The notes under the pieces are model-generated. The model saw nothing but the letters and a program-made list of their open reading frames with translations, was not told the origin of the DNA and made no database searches. From contig NZ_JAUSUA010000006.1 of the NCBI RefSeq assembly GCF_030813245.1, positions 185,982-249,981 on the forward strand: a DNA stretch of 64,000 nucleotides, given 5' to 3'. This document shows, piece by piece, positions 7,445 to 15,365 of this stretch (positions are counted from its first letter, which is position 1; every line of letters starts with the position of its first letter). The DNA comes from Alkalicoccobacillus murimartini. GTDB lineage: Bacteria > Bacillota > Bacilli > Bacillales > Bacillaceae_D. Position numbers and translations under genes: made by a program.

Positions 7445-8566
7445 ATGAGTAAAATAAAAGATCAAGAATTCTTATTTCACCCAGTTGCTCTAGGCAATGT
7501 CATTGTACCAACACGGATTGCGATGGCACCTATGACAAGGGCTTTTTCTCCGAATGGAGTGCCTGATGAGAACGTTGCTGCCTATTATCGTAGAAGAGCT
7601 GAACATGGAGTTGGGTTAATTATTACAGAAGGAACGGCGATTAATCATCCATCGGCTGTAAGTCATCAGGATATTCCACGTTTTCACGGAGAAGACGCAC
7701 TTGCAGGATGGAAGCATGTAGTTGATGAAGTTCACGAGGCTGGTGGTTTGATCATTCCGCAAATCTGGCATGTTGGTGGCGCCCGTAAAATAGGTGAACT
7801 ACCTAATGAAAAGGCATTGCCTGTTAGTCCTTCTGGGCTTGACTTAGCTGGAAATAAAGTGACGGATCCGTTAACGGAAGAAGAGATCAAGCAGATCATT
7901 GCTGCGTATGCGCAAGCTGCATCGGATGCCAAAAAAGTTGGATTTGATGGAATAGAGCTACATGGAGCGCATGGCTACTTAATCGATCAATTTCTTTGGG
8001 AGAAAACCAACAAACGAACGGATAAATACGGTGGCGATTTAGTCGGACGTACCACATTTGCTCAAGAAGTGATAAAAGCTTGTCGAGAAGCTGTAGGACC
8101 AGATTTTCTAATTGTTTTCCGTTATTCTCAATGGAAGCTCGGAGATTATGGAGCAAAACTCGCGCATAACTCTGAAGAGCTTAAACAGCTACTGGCACCA
8201 TTATCAGAAGCAGGTGTTGATGTATTTCATGCATCGACAAGACGTTTCTGGGAGCCTGAGTTTGCAGAGGAATCCGATTCATGGAATCTGGCAGCTTGGA
8301 CTAAACAAGTAACAGGAAAACCTACGATCACAGTCGGTTCTTTAGGCTTGGATCATGCATTTAGAGATGAAAATGGAGCAGCTAATGAAACATCGATATC
8401 TGAGAATATTGAGAAACTCATTTCAAAAATGCAGCAGGATGAGTTTGATTTAGTGGCAGTTGGTCGTGCGCTCTTAGCAGATCCAGAATGGGCTTCAAAG
8501 CTTAAGGATGGAGAATTGGAGAAAGCTGTACCGTACTCCCAAGAGTCAACAAAAACATTGTCATAA
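7445..8566 (+). CDS. NADH:flavin oxidoreductase, old yellow enzyme family
   Basis: The 373-residue protein is an FMN TIM barrel. RIAMAPMTRAFS marks the first strand and FMN site. GIELHGAHGYLIDQFL carries the paired His residues that bind the nitro or carbonyl substrate, and NKRTDKYGGDLVGRT follows as in all members. VAVGRALLADPEW is the C-terminal phosphate-binding region. Members reduce activated alkenes or nitro compounds with NAD(P)H; the natural substrate is unknown. It is transcribed alone from an AAGGAG site and shares a bidirectional terminator with the convergent nitroreductase gene, another flavin reductase, which suggests a common detoxification theme. Confidence 0.92.
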   Translation: MSKIKDQEFLFHPVALGNVIVPTRIAMAPMTRAFSPNGVPDENVAAYYRRRAEHGVGLIITEGTAINHPSAVSHQDIPRFHGEDALAGWKHVVDEVHEAGGLIIPQIWHVGGARKIGELPNEKALPVSPSGLDLAGNKVTDPLTEEEIKQIIAAYAQAASDAKKVGFDGIELHGAHGYLIDQFLWEKTNKRTDKYGGDLVGRTTFAQEVIKACREAVGPDFLIVFRYSQWKLGDYGAKLAHNSEELKQLLAPLSEAGVDVFHASTRRFWEPEFAEESDSWNLAAWTKQVTGKPTITVGSLGLDHAFRDENGAANETSISENIEKLISKMQQDEFDLVAVGRALLADPEWASKLKDGELEKAVPYSQESTKTLS

Positions 8567-8570
8567 TATG

Positions 8571-8608
8571 AAAAAGCAGTTCACCCATAGTGTGAACTGC
8601 TTTTTTTT
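8571..8608. terminator. Bidirectional terminator between convergent flavoenzyme genes
   Basis: The stem AAAGCAGTTCAC/GTGAACTGCTTT has a 7-base loop, an A-run on the left and eight T on the right. Confidence 0.9.
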
Positions 8609-8613
8609 CTGAT

Positions 8614-9285
8614 TTATACCCATTTTACTATGTCAGACAATGGCTGTCTGGTTTTTGTTTTCGTTGGTTCTGAAGCTCTGTATCCAAATGCGGCCATGAC
8701 TGAGATTTTCCAAGTATCAGTGTCGATAATGCCTTCTTGCTTCAGAATGTCATTTACTTTATTAGGTTGAAAGCCTTCAATCGGGCAGGAATCAATACCA
8801 ATCTGCGCAGCAGAGGTCATCATATTGCCTAGTGCAATATAGGTCTGCTTGCTTGCCCAGTCAAACAGTGATCGTTCGGATTCAAAGAGATTCTGATTAT
8901 CTTGTTGAAAGGCTTTATATCGCGGAGCAAGTTCTTTGATAGTCTCTTCAGGAAGCTTTTTAACGGTCTTATTAATATAGGAAACATAGCTTGAATCATA
9001 GCGAGCCTCTGTATGGGCAAGAATGAGCACAAAGTGACTAGCGGATGTTAGTTGACGGATAGCTCCAGAAGTCACATCTTTCAATTTCTCTCGTACTTCA
9101 GGGTTCTGAACAACGACAAACTTCCATGGTTCATAGCCAACTGAGCTTGGAGAAAGCCGAGCTGTCTCTAATATAAATTCAAAATCAGACTCAGAGATTT
9201 TCTTGGTGGAATCAAATTCTTTTGTTGCATGTCTAAAATGATAAGCGTCCAAAATTTCTTGTTGTTTCTCGTTTGTCTTGGTCAT
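8614..9285 (-). CDS. Nitroreductase family protein
   Basis: The 223-residue FMN-dependent reductase has RHATKEFDSTKKIS near the N-terminus (FMN phosphate contacts), RLSPSSVGYEPWKFVVVQ as the classical second FMN motif, and IGIDSCPIEGFQPNKV near the C-terminus, where the Cys-Pro-x-x-Gly region lies in NfsB-like enzymes. It should reduce nitro groups or quinones with NAD(P)H. An in-frame TTG at 9315 lies in a TTGACA sequence without a ribosome site. ATG 9285 has AAAGGA at the right distance and is taken as the start. The gene is a single unit. Confidence 0.9.
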   Translation of the reverse strand: MTKTNEKQQEILDAYHFRHATKEFDSTKKISESDFEFILETARLSPSSVGYEPWKFVVVQNPEVREKLKDVTSGAIRQLTSASHFVLILAHTEARYDSSYVSYINKTVKKLPEETIKELAPRYKAFQQDNQNLFESERSLFDWASKQTYIALGNMMTSAAQIGIDSCPIEGFQPNKVNDILKQEGIIDTDTWKISVMAAFGYRASEPTKTKTRQPLSDIVKWV

Positions 9286-9446
9286 GTTTTTCAGTCCTTT
9301 TTTATATGATGTCAACTAAAGGGTAGCGAAGAATGTACTAATAAACAAGGAATTCGCACTATCGACATATTTCGTTTTCTAGGAAGGTATGAACGAGTTT
9401 ATCTAGAAGGGCTAAGGTAGAGTAAATGTTAAAGGAGGTTTCTTCA

Positions 9447-9599
9447 TTGAACAGTTCAGCGAGTTTTATTCTTGTTAGCTTATCTTCACTGATGTTTATT
9501 ATTGTGGTGTTTATGAATTTTATCGGCCGATGGAGTGCAGATCCATTTACTGTCTTTAATGTGGGAGTCATGACAAATCAAAGGTTAAAAAAATCATGA
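9447..9599 (+). CDS. 50-residue single-span membrane protein coupled to peptidase E
   Basis: A strong AAAGGAGG site (about 9431-9438) precedes a TTG start and 50 codons. The product begins MNSSASFILVSLSSLMF, has one hydrophobic segment (about residues 6-26), then FIGRWSADPF and a basic end NQRLKKS. Its TGA (9597-9599) overlaps the ATG of the peptidase E gene (9596-9598), so the two are translationally coupled. I recognise no family. The opposite strand is also open over this interval but has no comparable ribosome site. Confidence 0.6.
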   Translation: MNSSASFILVSLSSLMFIIVVFMNFIGRWSADPFTVFNVGVMTNQRLKKS

Positions 9600-10252
9600 G
9601 ACAAATTATTGCTCTTGGTGGAGGTGGCTTTTCAATGGAGCCCGACAACCCCACTTTAGATGATTACATAGTAAACCAAGCTGGAACTGCGAATCCAAAA
9701 ATATGTTTCGTACCAACAGCTGGCGGTGATCAGGATCATTACATAAAACGTTTTTATGATGCGTTTAAACATAAGCCGTGCACCCCAACACATTTGTCTC
9801 TGTTTGATGCAAACTTTAAGGACCTAGAAGCATTTGTGTTTGAGCAAGACATTATGTATGTAGGTGGTGGCAGCACAAGGAACATGCTGATCCTCTGGAG
9901 GGAATGGGGCTTAGATGAGATTCTTATAAAGGCTTACCAAAAAGAGATCCTTTTAGCAGGAATAAGTGCGGGTGCGATTTGTTGGTTTGAACAAGGACTA
10001 ACGGACCCACTTAATGGACCTTTGTATAAAATTGATGGACTAGGCTTATTAAAAGGTAGCGCTTGTCCTCATTATGATGGAGAAGAAAAGAGACGACCTT
10101 TCTATGAAGCGTTAGTGAAAGAAGGAGGAATCATGGAAGGCTATGGGATTAATGATGGAACAGCTCTGCATTTTATAAACGAATCACTACATCGCTCCGT
10201 TCAGTCAACAAAAGGCAAGGGTCAAGGCTATGAGGTAGTGAAGAAAAAATGA
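9596..10252 (+). CDS. Peptidase E (S51 family) aspartyl dipeptidase-like protein
   Basis: The 218-residue protein starts with IIALGGGGFSME, a glycine-rich N-terminus of the S51 family. YVGGGSTRNML and AGISAGAICWFEQG follow; the Ser in GxSAG is the nucleophile. GLGLLKGSACPHYDGEEKR matches the region with the catalytic His. E. coli PepE cleaves Asp-X dipeptides; Gram-positive members may differ. The start overlaps the stop of the small membrane protein gene, implying co-expression. A weak terminator follows. Confidence 0.9.
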   Translation: MRQIIALGGGGFSMEPDNPTLDDYIVNQAGTANPKICFVPTAGGDQDHYIKRFYDAFKHKPCTPTHLSLFDANFKDLEAFVFEQDIMYVGGGSTRNMLILWREWGLDEILIKAYQKEILLAGISAGAICWFEQGLTDPLNGPLYKIDGLGLLKGSACPHYDGEEKRRPFYEALVKEGGIMEGYGINDGTALHFINESLHRSVQSTKGKGQGYEVVKKK

Positions 10253-10287
10253 AAAAAGCAGGGGAGAGGTATATCCGCTGCTTTTAA
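10252..10287 (+). terminator. Probable terminator after the peptidase E gene
   Basis: AAAAGCAG and CTGCTTTT can pair around a 13-base loop; the T tract is short. Confidence 0.55.
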
Positions 10288-10386
10288 TGATTTTCAGGAC
10301 TGATACCTGCTGGGAGCACTTGATAAATTGAGTATGATAGGGGTAATATAAGGAGAACGTATATTCGTTTTTTGGAGAGTGATAAA

Positions 10387-10917
10387 ATGTCTCGTAAGGT
10401 CGTTCTTTTTATTGCGGTAAGTTTAGATGGTTATATTGCAACAAAGGAAGAGTCATTGGAATGGTTGTTTAATGTTGAGGGCGAAGGAGATAATGGATAC
10501 GCTGAGTTTTATGACACCGTTGATACCGTAATAATGGGTAGGAAAACGTATGATTGGATCTCTACACAAATGGAAGATGAATTTCCTTATAAGGGAAAGC
10601 AGTGTTATATATTTACGACTTCCACAGAACAAGAAGAGAAAGAAAACATTACATTTGTAAATGAAGAAATTAGTAGCTTACTCAATAGGTTAAAGCAGCA
10701 GGAAGGTAAAAATATCTGGATCGCAGGAGGTGGTGGGTTGCTGCAATCATTTTTAGATGCAGAGCAGGTGGATGAAATGATTATTACAGTGGCACCAACT
10801 CTGATTGGAAAAGGAATTCGTCTTTTCCCAGAAGGAGACTATCAACTGAATTGGCGATTAAAAGGTACAAGAACATTTAACCAATTTGTAGAACTACATT
10901 ATGATCTTTCCACATAA
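10387..10917 (+). CDS. Dihydrofolate reductase family protein (RibD C-terminal domain)
   Basis: The 176-residue protein starts with RKVVLFIAVSLDGYIAT, has VDTVIMGRKTYDWI and ends its fold with IWIAGGGGLLQSFLDAEQVDEMIITVAPTLIGKGIRLF. These are the nucleotide-binding and core strands of RibD-C/YwjB-type proteins, which are related to DHFR and to the riboflavin-pathway reductase. The physiological substrate is unknown. A TTG at 10372 is in frame but lies in the ribosome site GGAGAGTG; ATG 10387 is properly spaced and used here. It is a single gene with its own terminator. Confidence 0.85.
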   Translation: MSRKVVLFIAVSLDGYIATKEESLEWLFNVEGEGDNGYAEFYDTVDTVIMGRKTYDWISTQMEDEFPYKGKQCYIFTTSTEQEEKENITFVNEEISSLLNRLKQQEGKNIWIAGGGGLLQSFLDAEQVDEMIITVAPTLIGKGIRLFPEGDYQLNWRLKGTRTFNQFVELHYDLST

Positions 10918-10925
10918 AAAAGAAG

Positions 10926-10977
10926 AGATCCAACCAAGCATTTGCGATGGCTCATGCAGGGTTGGATCTTTTTTTTA
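10926..10977 (+). terminator. Rho-independent terminator
   Basis: The stem AGATCCAACC/GGTTGGATCT has a long loop and is followed by eight to nine T. Confidence 0.85.
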
Positions 10978-11073
10978 CATGTTTAACTGGATGAGATTTA
11001 TAAAAAAGTGTTTGGAAGCCGAAGAAGTAAATGGACACGACAAAACAATTATGTAAAAGGAGAATAAAAAAGA

Positions 11074-11811
11074 ATGAAAGAAATTCTAGTATTTTCGTTT
11101 GAAGAGTTAATTGATGCACCGATTGACTTTGTATTTACTTGTTTAAATAAAGACGAGCATGTTGAGCATTGGAATGAGTTAATTGTAAGAAGCATTTATC
11201 AGAAACATTCTGAGGATGAACTAGAAGTAGGCTCTACCTATCAAACTGTTCAAAAAGTAGGTAACAAAGAATACACGTTTGAAGCAGAACTGACTGATTA
11301 TAAGCCTCCTTTTCGAGCTACTATAAAAACAGAGACAAAGGAGGGCGTAAGTATTACAAGGTACCAATTATCAGAAGAAACTGAAGGGACCCATTTGAAA
11401 GTTCAGGCGAGTATCACCCCAAGTAACATAAAGTACAAGGTGTTAACTAAGTTATTCGGCTGGTTGAGCAGGTTTCTGTATAAAGATATATACCAACAGT
11501 TTGTTAACTATGTTCATGAGCATAATGATAGGTTATGGGACGTTTATTATGAGTCAGAAGACGGGAAATACAGCGTAATTGGTGATCTTCATCTAAATGA
11601 AGACAACACATGGGATGTTTTATTAAGCCATGATCATCATGACGTTTACAATTTATTAAAACACTTTGATTATGAATGGGGTGAAGATCGAGTTCATTTA
11701 TTTCGTGCAGATAGCTTTAAAGAGGCCGAAGCAGGTTTTTTTGAATGGGTGGAGACTATTTGGATTCCGCTCTTACAGAAAAAATATGGAGACGAATATC
11801 CGGTTGCCTAA
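11074..11811 (+). CDS. SRPBCC (START-like) protein with a C-terminal extension
   Basis: Residues 1 to about 145 form a polyketide-cyclase/START-like domain: SFEELIDAPIDFVFTCLNKDEHVEHWNEL opens it, and a long amphipathic helix (ITPSNIKYKVLTKLFGWLSRFLYKDIYQQFVNYV) closes it. Residues from about 150 form a separate acidic part rich in Trp and His (WDVLLSHDHHDVYNLL, FEWVETIWIPLLQKKYG) that I do not recognise. No catalytic residues can be assigned. It is followed after 56 bases by a PhnA-like gene, with its own ribosome site, and the two may share a transcript. Confidence 0.75.
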   Translation: MKEILVFSFEELIDAPIDFVFTCLNKDEHVEHWNELIVRSIYQKHSEDELEVGSTYQTVQKVGNKEYTFEAELTDYKPPFRATIKTETKEGVSITRYQLSEETEGTHLKVQASITPSNIKYKVLTKLFGWLSRFLYKDIYQQFVNYVHEHNDRLWDVYYESEDGKYSVIGDLHLNEDNTWDVLLSHDHHDVYNLLKHFDYEWGEDRVHLFRADSFKEAEAGFFEWVETIWIPLLQKKYGDEYPVA

Positions 11812-11867
11812 AATGAGAACGAATGATTTACTTACTATAGAACCTAATAGAATGGAGAACAATAAAC

Positions 11868-12209
11868 ATGAATGAAATACCAAATTGTCCACAGTGTGAA
11901 TCAGAATATTCTTATGAGGATGGAAGTTTGTTTGTCTGTCCTGAATGCGCACATGAGTGGTCGACTTCAGCTGAGGCCGAGTCGGAAACAGCTGAGAAGG
12001 TAATTAAGGACGCGAATGGAAATGTATTATCTGATGGGGACACGATTACAGTGATTAAAGACCTAAAAGTAAAAGGTAGCTCATCTGTTGTGAAGATGGG
12101 AACGAAGGTTAAAAGCATTCGTTTAGTTGAGGGCGATCATGATATCGATTGTAAAATTGATGGGTTTGGTGCAATGAGCTTAAAATCAGAGTTTGTAAAG
12201 AAGGTATAA
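11868..12209 (+). CDS. Zinc ribbon protein of the PhnA/YjdM family
   Basis: The 113-residue protein begins with a zinc ribbon, [21 protein letters not shown] (two CxxC knuckles). Then comes the family core: [51 protein letters not shown] and a basic end. This is the full usual length. PhnA was named for a link to alkylphosphonates that has not held up, so the role is unknown. It lies between the SRPBCC gene and a methyltransferase gene, all in one direction with short gaps. Confidence 0.92.
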   Translation: MNEIPNCPQCESEYSYEDGSLFVCPECAHEWSTSAEAESETAEKVIKDANGNVLSDGDTITVIKDLKVKGSSSVVKMGTKVKSIRLVEGDHDIDCKIDGFGAMSLKSEFVKKV

Positions 12210-12235
12210 ATCTTTCTTTAGAAGAGGTGAGCGAG

Positions 12236-12937
12236 TTGAGCAGAGATGAGACTAAGAACTACCTAGAACTAGATCGTATTATTTTTATTGGTAGATCCTA
12301 TGAGGAATACATGGATATGTTTCGCCTGGATCTAAGTGATCTTCAAGATAAGAAGATTTTAGATTGTCCAGCGGGGGCCTGTTCATTTACTGCACGTGCG
12401 AGCATGTTAGGGATTGACGTTACAGCGAGTGATATTGCCTATACGCATTTGAGTGATGATCTGAAGAATAAAGGATTGGAAGACATTCGTTATGCGATGA
12501 ATAATCTAGCAAAGGCAAAAGATGCGTATAGATGGGATTATTTTAGTGATGTGGAAGAGTTGAGAAGACATCGGTTAAAGGCATTAACTGATTGTGTAGA
12601 TGATATGAATGCTAATCAAGATCGTTATGTTCCAGCCATTCTGCCTTCTATACCATTTCCAGATCACTCATTTGATTTAACCTTATCTGCTCATTTTCTT
12701 TTTATGTACAGTGACCGGCTTGATCTAACCTTTCACCTTAAAACAATGAAGGAATTATTGAGAGTGACAAAAGAAGAGATTCGAATCTTTCCTTTGGTTG
12801 ATCTTGAAGGTCAAAGGTACAACCACCTAGATGAAGTGATTCAGTTCTTGACTGAAGCAGGATGTGTGGTGAAGGAAGTGAAATCAAATTATGAATTTCA
12901 TGCGAATGCTAATTCAATGCTGGTGATAAAGATCTGA
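12236..12937 (+). CDS. Class I SAM-dependent methyltransferase-like protein
   Basis: The protein has 233 residues. KKILDCPAGACSFTARA corresponds to motif I of Rossmann-type methyltransferases (D-x-x-x-G), VTASDIAY carries the acidic residue after strand 2, and FPDHSFDLTLSAHFLFMYSDRL is the strand-4 region. The insert DAYRWDYFSDVEELRRHRLKALTD separates the motifs, as in a family of Bacillus proteins of unknown substrate. A GTG at 12227 overlaps the GAAGAGGTGAG ribosome site, so TTG 12236 is preferred. It precedes the sigma-54 activator by 37 bases but is unrelated in function. Confidence 0.8.
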   Translation: MSRDETKNYLELDRIIFIGRSYEEYMDMFRLDLSDLQDKKILDCPAGACSFTARASMLGIDVTASDIAYTHLSDDLKNKGLEDIRYAMNNLAKAKDAYRWDYFSDVEELRRHRLKALTDCVDDMNANQDRYVPAILPSIPFPDHSFDLTLSAHFLFMYSDRLDLTFHLKTMKELLRVTKEEIRIFPLVDLEGQRYNHLDEVIQFLTEAGCVVKEVKSNYEFHANANSMLVIKI

Positions 12938-12974
12938 GACTTGGTCTTACAAACTTTCTCTGGAGGTGCTATAA

Positions 12975-14339
12975 ATGTTTCCGTTAGATAACGACTATAA
13001 GGATGAGATATTCGAAACCGTTTTTGAAGACGCTTACCATTGTTTTGTAGTTGTTGATAGGCATGGATTTGTGACTTATATGAATAATAGCTATTGTCAT
13101 TTTCTTAATCGAGAGAAGGATTCGGTGATTGGTCAGCATGTCACGGATGTGATTGAGAACTCACGGATGCATATTGTAGCAGAGACGGGAAAGGAAGAGA
13201 TTGCAGATCTTCAATTTATTCGGGGAAATCATATGGTTGCAAATCGTATTCCTGTGCGCTCAAAAGGAGTTGTCGTTGGTGCAGTTGGCACGGTTCTGTT
13301 CCGTGATACGAAGGAATGGATGAGCATGAACAGCCACATTAAAGATCTCCTCCTCGAGCTCGAACACTATCGAAATCAACAAAAGGGTCAGTATGGTGCG
13401 ACATATTCGCTCCATGATATTGTTGGCAGTTCCGAGAAAATGAATCGTTTAAAGGAAAAAGTTAAAAAGCTGGCAACCGGTGATGTCTCAATCCTGCTCC
13501 GAGGTGAAAGTGGGACAGGCAAAGAATTATTCGCTCATAGCATTCATCATTTAAGTGAACGAAACACAAAGCCATTTATTAAAGTCAATTGTGCTGCGAT
13601 TCCAGAACATCTACTTGAGTCGGAGCTCTTTGGCTACCAAGAGGGTGCTTTTACTGGAGCCAAAAAAGGAGGCAAACCAGGGAAGTTTCAGCTGGCTGAT
13701 GGAGGAACCCTTTTTCTGGATGAGATTGGTGACATGCCATTAAGTGCTCAAGTGAAGATCTTACGTGTTCTTCAGGAGGGTGAAATTGAGGCGGTTGGTT
13801 CTGTTCGACTGGAGAATATTGATGTAAGAATTATTGCAGCAACCAATCAGCCGCTAGAAAAGCTTATTGAACAACAGAAATTTAGAGAAGATTTATTTTA
13901 CCGAATTAATGTTGTGCAATTGCAGATTCCCGCATTACGAGATAGACCTGAGGATATTCTAGTGCTTGCTAAATACATTCTTCATAAAATCACACGACGT
14001 ACAGGAAAAAGAGTGATGGATATTGATGATGATGTAATGAATTGTTTTTATAGCTATCAATGGCCAGGTAATGCAAGAGAGCTTGAAAATGTGATTGAAT
14101 CAGCGGTCCATTTAACAAGCTCTGAAATGATCAAGCTAGAGGACCTTCCTGACCGGATGCGGGTAGCTGATAACCGATCTAATCAAACCGGAAGCTTGCA
14201 GGATATTCTCTGTGAAACGGAGAAAAAAGCGATAAGACATGCATTAGAAAAGGTAAACGGAGACAAGTCAAAAGCAGCGCGTGATTTGAAGATAGGAAAG
14301 TCTAGTTTGTATGAGAAGATTAAAAAATATGGTCTGTAA
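12975..14339 (+). CDS. Sigma-54 dependent activator with PAS sensor, AAA+ and Fis-type HTH
   Basis: The protein has 454 residues. Residues about 10-125 form a PAS domain (CFVVVDRHGFVTYMNNSY). Residues about 150-380 form the AAA+ domain with Walker A GESGTGKE, the sigma-54 contact loop GAFTGA, and Walker B GGTLFLDEIGD. The last 45 residues are a Fis-like helix-turn-helix (GDKSKAARDLKIGKSSLYEKIKKYG). It is a complete bacterial enhancer-binding protein. Downstream lie candidate enhancer repeats and a -24/-12 promoter ahead of the 3-hydroxybutyrate operon, so it almost certainly activates that operon. The signal sensed by the PAS domain is unknown. Confidence 0.95.
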   Translation: MFPLDNDYKDEIFETVFEDAYHCFVVVDRHGFVTYMNNSYCHFLNREKDSVIGQHVTDVIENSRMHIVAETGKEEIADLQFIRGNHMVANRIPVRSKGVVVGAVGTVLFRDTKEWMSMNSHIKDLLLELEHYRNQQKGQYGATYSLHDIVGSSEKMNRLKEKVKKLATGDVSILLRGESGTGKELFAHSIHHLSERNTKPFIKVNCAAIPEHLLESELFGYQEGAFTGAKKGGKPGKFQLADGGTLFLDEIGDMPLSAQVKILRVLQEGEIEAVGSVRLENIDVRIIAATNQPLEKLIEQQKFREDLFYRINVVQLQIPALRDRPEDILVLAKYILHKITRRTGKRVMDIDDDVMNCFYSYQWPGNARELENVIESAVHLTSSEMIKLEDLPDRMRVADNRSNQTGSLQDILCETEKKAIRHALEKVNGDKSKAARDLKIGKSSLYEKIKKYGL

Positions 14340-14341
14340 CG

Positions 14342-14390
14342 TATTCTGATATTCTGGAAAATATTCTGGATACCTGGAATAAGGAATATT
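14342..14390 (+). promoter_or_regulatory. Candidate enhancer (UAS) repeats for the sigma-54 activator
   Basis: Right after the activator's stop, ATTCTG occurs at 14343, 14351 and 14363 as direct repeats, and inverted copies follow (TGGAAT at 14375, GGAATATT at 14383). AATATTC (14360-14366 region) and GAATATT form an inverted pair. They lie about 90-140 bp upstream of the -24 element, the usual distance for enhancer-binding proteins. Confidence 0.65.
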
Positions 14391-14414
14391 GTAAGTGCTT
14401 ACATCGTTCTTTGT

Positions 14415-14456
14415 AGATCCCTGTTTCCGCAAAAATGGAAAAGGGATCTTTTTAAT
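14415..14456 (+). terminator. Terminator of the sigma-54 activator gene
   Basis: The stem AGATCCCT/AAGGGATCT, extended by TTTCC/GGAAA, is followed by five T. It separates the activator gene from the regulated operon. Confidence 0.8.
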
Positions 14457-14480
14457 GTCGATCTTTCGGCGTTTTATAAG

Positions 14481-14497
14481 TTGGCACACTTATTGCA
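14481..14497 (+). promoter_or_regulatory. Sigma-54 (-24/-12) promoter of the ketone-body operon
   Basis: TTGGCAC (14481-14487), five bases, then TTGCA (14493-14497) match the consensus TGGCAC-N5-TTGCA exactly. It is 41 bp upstream of the dehydrogenase ATG and follows the activator gene and its terminator. Confidence 0.93.
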
Positions 14498-14537
14498 AGA
14501 GGATATATGAAAACATTTGCGAAGGGGAGGATTATAG

Positions 14538-15314
14538 ATGGTATCAAATAAAGTTGTATTCATTACGGGAGCTGCGAGTGGCATTGGTCATGAGATTGGT
14601 GTGGCGTTTCTAAAAAATGGGGCAAAGGTTATTTTCTCAGATATAAATGAAGAAAAAGTCACCTTAGCCGTTGACGAATTAAAAAAATCTGGGTTTGACT
14701 GCTTGGGATTACAATGTGATGTGACAAAGGAGAGTGAACTGACTCAAGCTCTTGATCAGGCAGTTGAGCAGTATGGAAGACTAGACGTTTTAATAAACAA
14801 TGCGGGCTTACAGCACGTAGCTTCAATGGAGGATTTTCCAACTGAAACCTTCGAATTAATTACAAAAATTATGTTAGTTGCACCATTTATGGCGACTAAG
14901 CATGTATTTCCAATTATGAAGAAGCAAGGGTCTGGGCGAATCATTAATATGTCATCCATAAATGGGCTTGTAGGATTTGCAGGAAAAGCTGCGTACAACA
15001 GTTCAAAGCATGGTGTCATAGGGTTAACGAAGGTGGCAGCACTAGAGGCAGCTTCTCATGGCATTACGGTAAATGCCCTTTGTCCAGGTTATGTCGATAC
15101 CCCTCTTGTTCGTAACCAGTTAAAGGATTTGGCGAACAATCGAGGGGTCACTCTTGATAAAGCATTGGAAGAGGTCATTTATCCTTTAGTACCACAAAAG
15201 AGATTATTATCTGTGCAGGAAGTGGCGGATTATGCGATGTTTATCGCTAGTGACTTAGCGGGTGGTGTGACAGGTCAGGCCATTGTCATTGACGGAGGAT
15301 ATACAGCTCAATAA
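14538..15314 (+). CDS. 3-hydroxybutyrate dehydrogenase (SDR family)
   Basis: The 258-residue protein is a classical short-chain dehydrogenase: cofactor loop ITGAASGIGHEIG, NNAGLQHVASMEDFP, catalytic Ser in NMSSINGLVGF, YNSSKHG with the Tyr-x-x-x-Lys pair, and a C-terminal GGYTAQ. The LQHVA and SSINGLVGFAGKAAY patterns are those of bacterial D-3-hydroxybutyrate dehydrogenases (B. subtilis YxjF group). It would oxidise 3-hydroxybutyrate to acetoacetate using NAD. It is the first gene after the sigma-54 promoter and is followed by permease and CoA-transferase genes, which supports the assignment. Confidence 0.93.
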   Translation: MVSNKVVFITGAASGIGHEIGVAFLKNGAKVIFSDINEEKVTLAVDELKKSGFDCLGLQCDVTKESELTQALDQAVEQYGRLDVLINNAGLQHVASMEDFPTETFELITKIMLVAPFMATKHVFPIMKKQGSGRIINMSSINGLVGFAGKAAYNSSKHGVIGLTKVAALEAASHGITVNALCPGYVDTPLVRNQLKDLANNRGVTLDKALEEVIYPLVPQKRLLSVQEVADYAMFIASDLAGGVTGQAIVIDGGYTAQ

Positions 15315-15365
15315 ATTGTAAGCGCTTTACTTTGTTGATAGACTATATGAGAAGAGGGATATTTC

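Noticed and set aside
7896..8156. Minus-strand ORF of 86 codons inside the old yellow enzyme gene
   Set aside because: It is a shadow of a strongly conserved coding frame, with no ribosome site or recognisable domain. Many similar shadows across the window were left out.
9359..9571. Minus-strand 70-codon ORF opposite the small membrane protein gene
   Set aside because: It has no convincing ribosome site, while the plus-strand ORF has AAAGGAGG and an ATGA overlap with the next gene.
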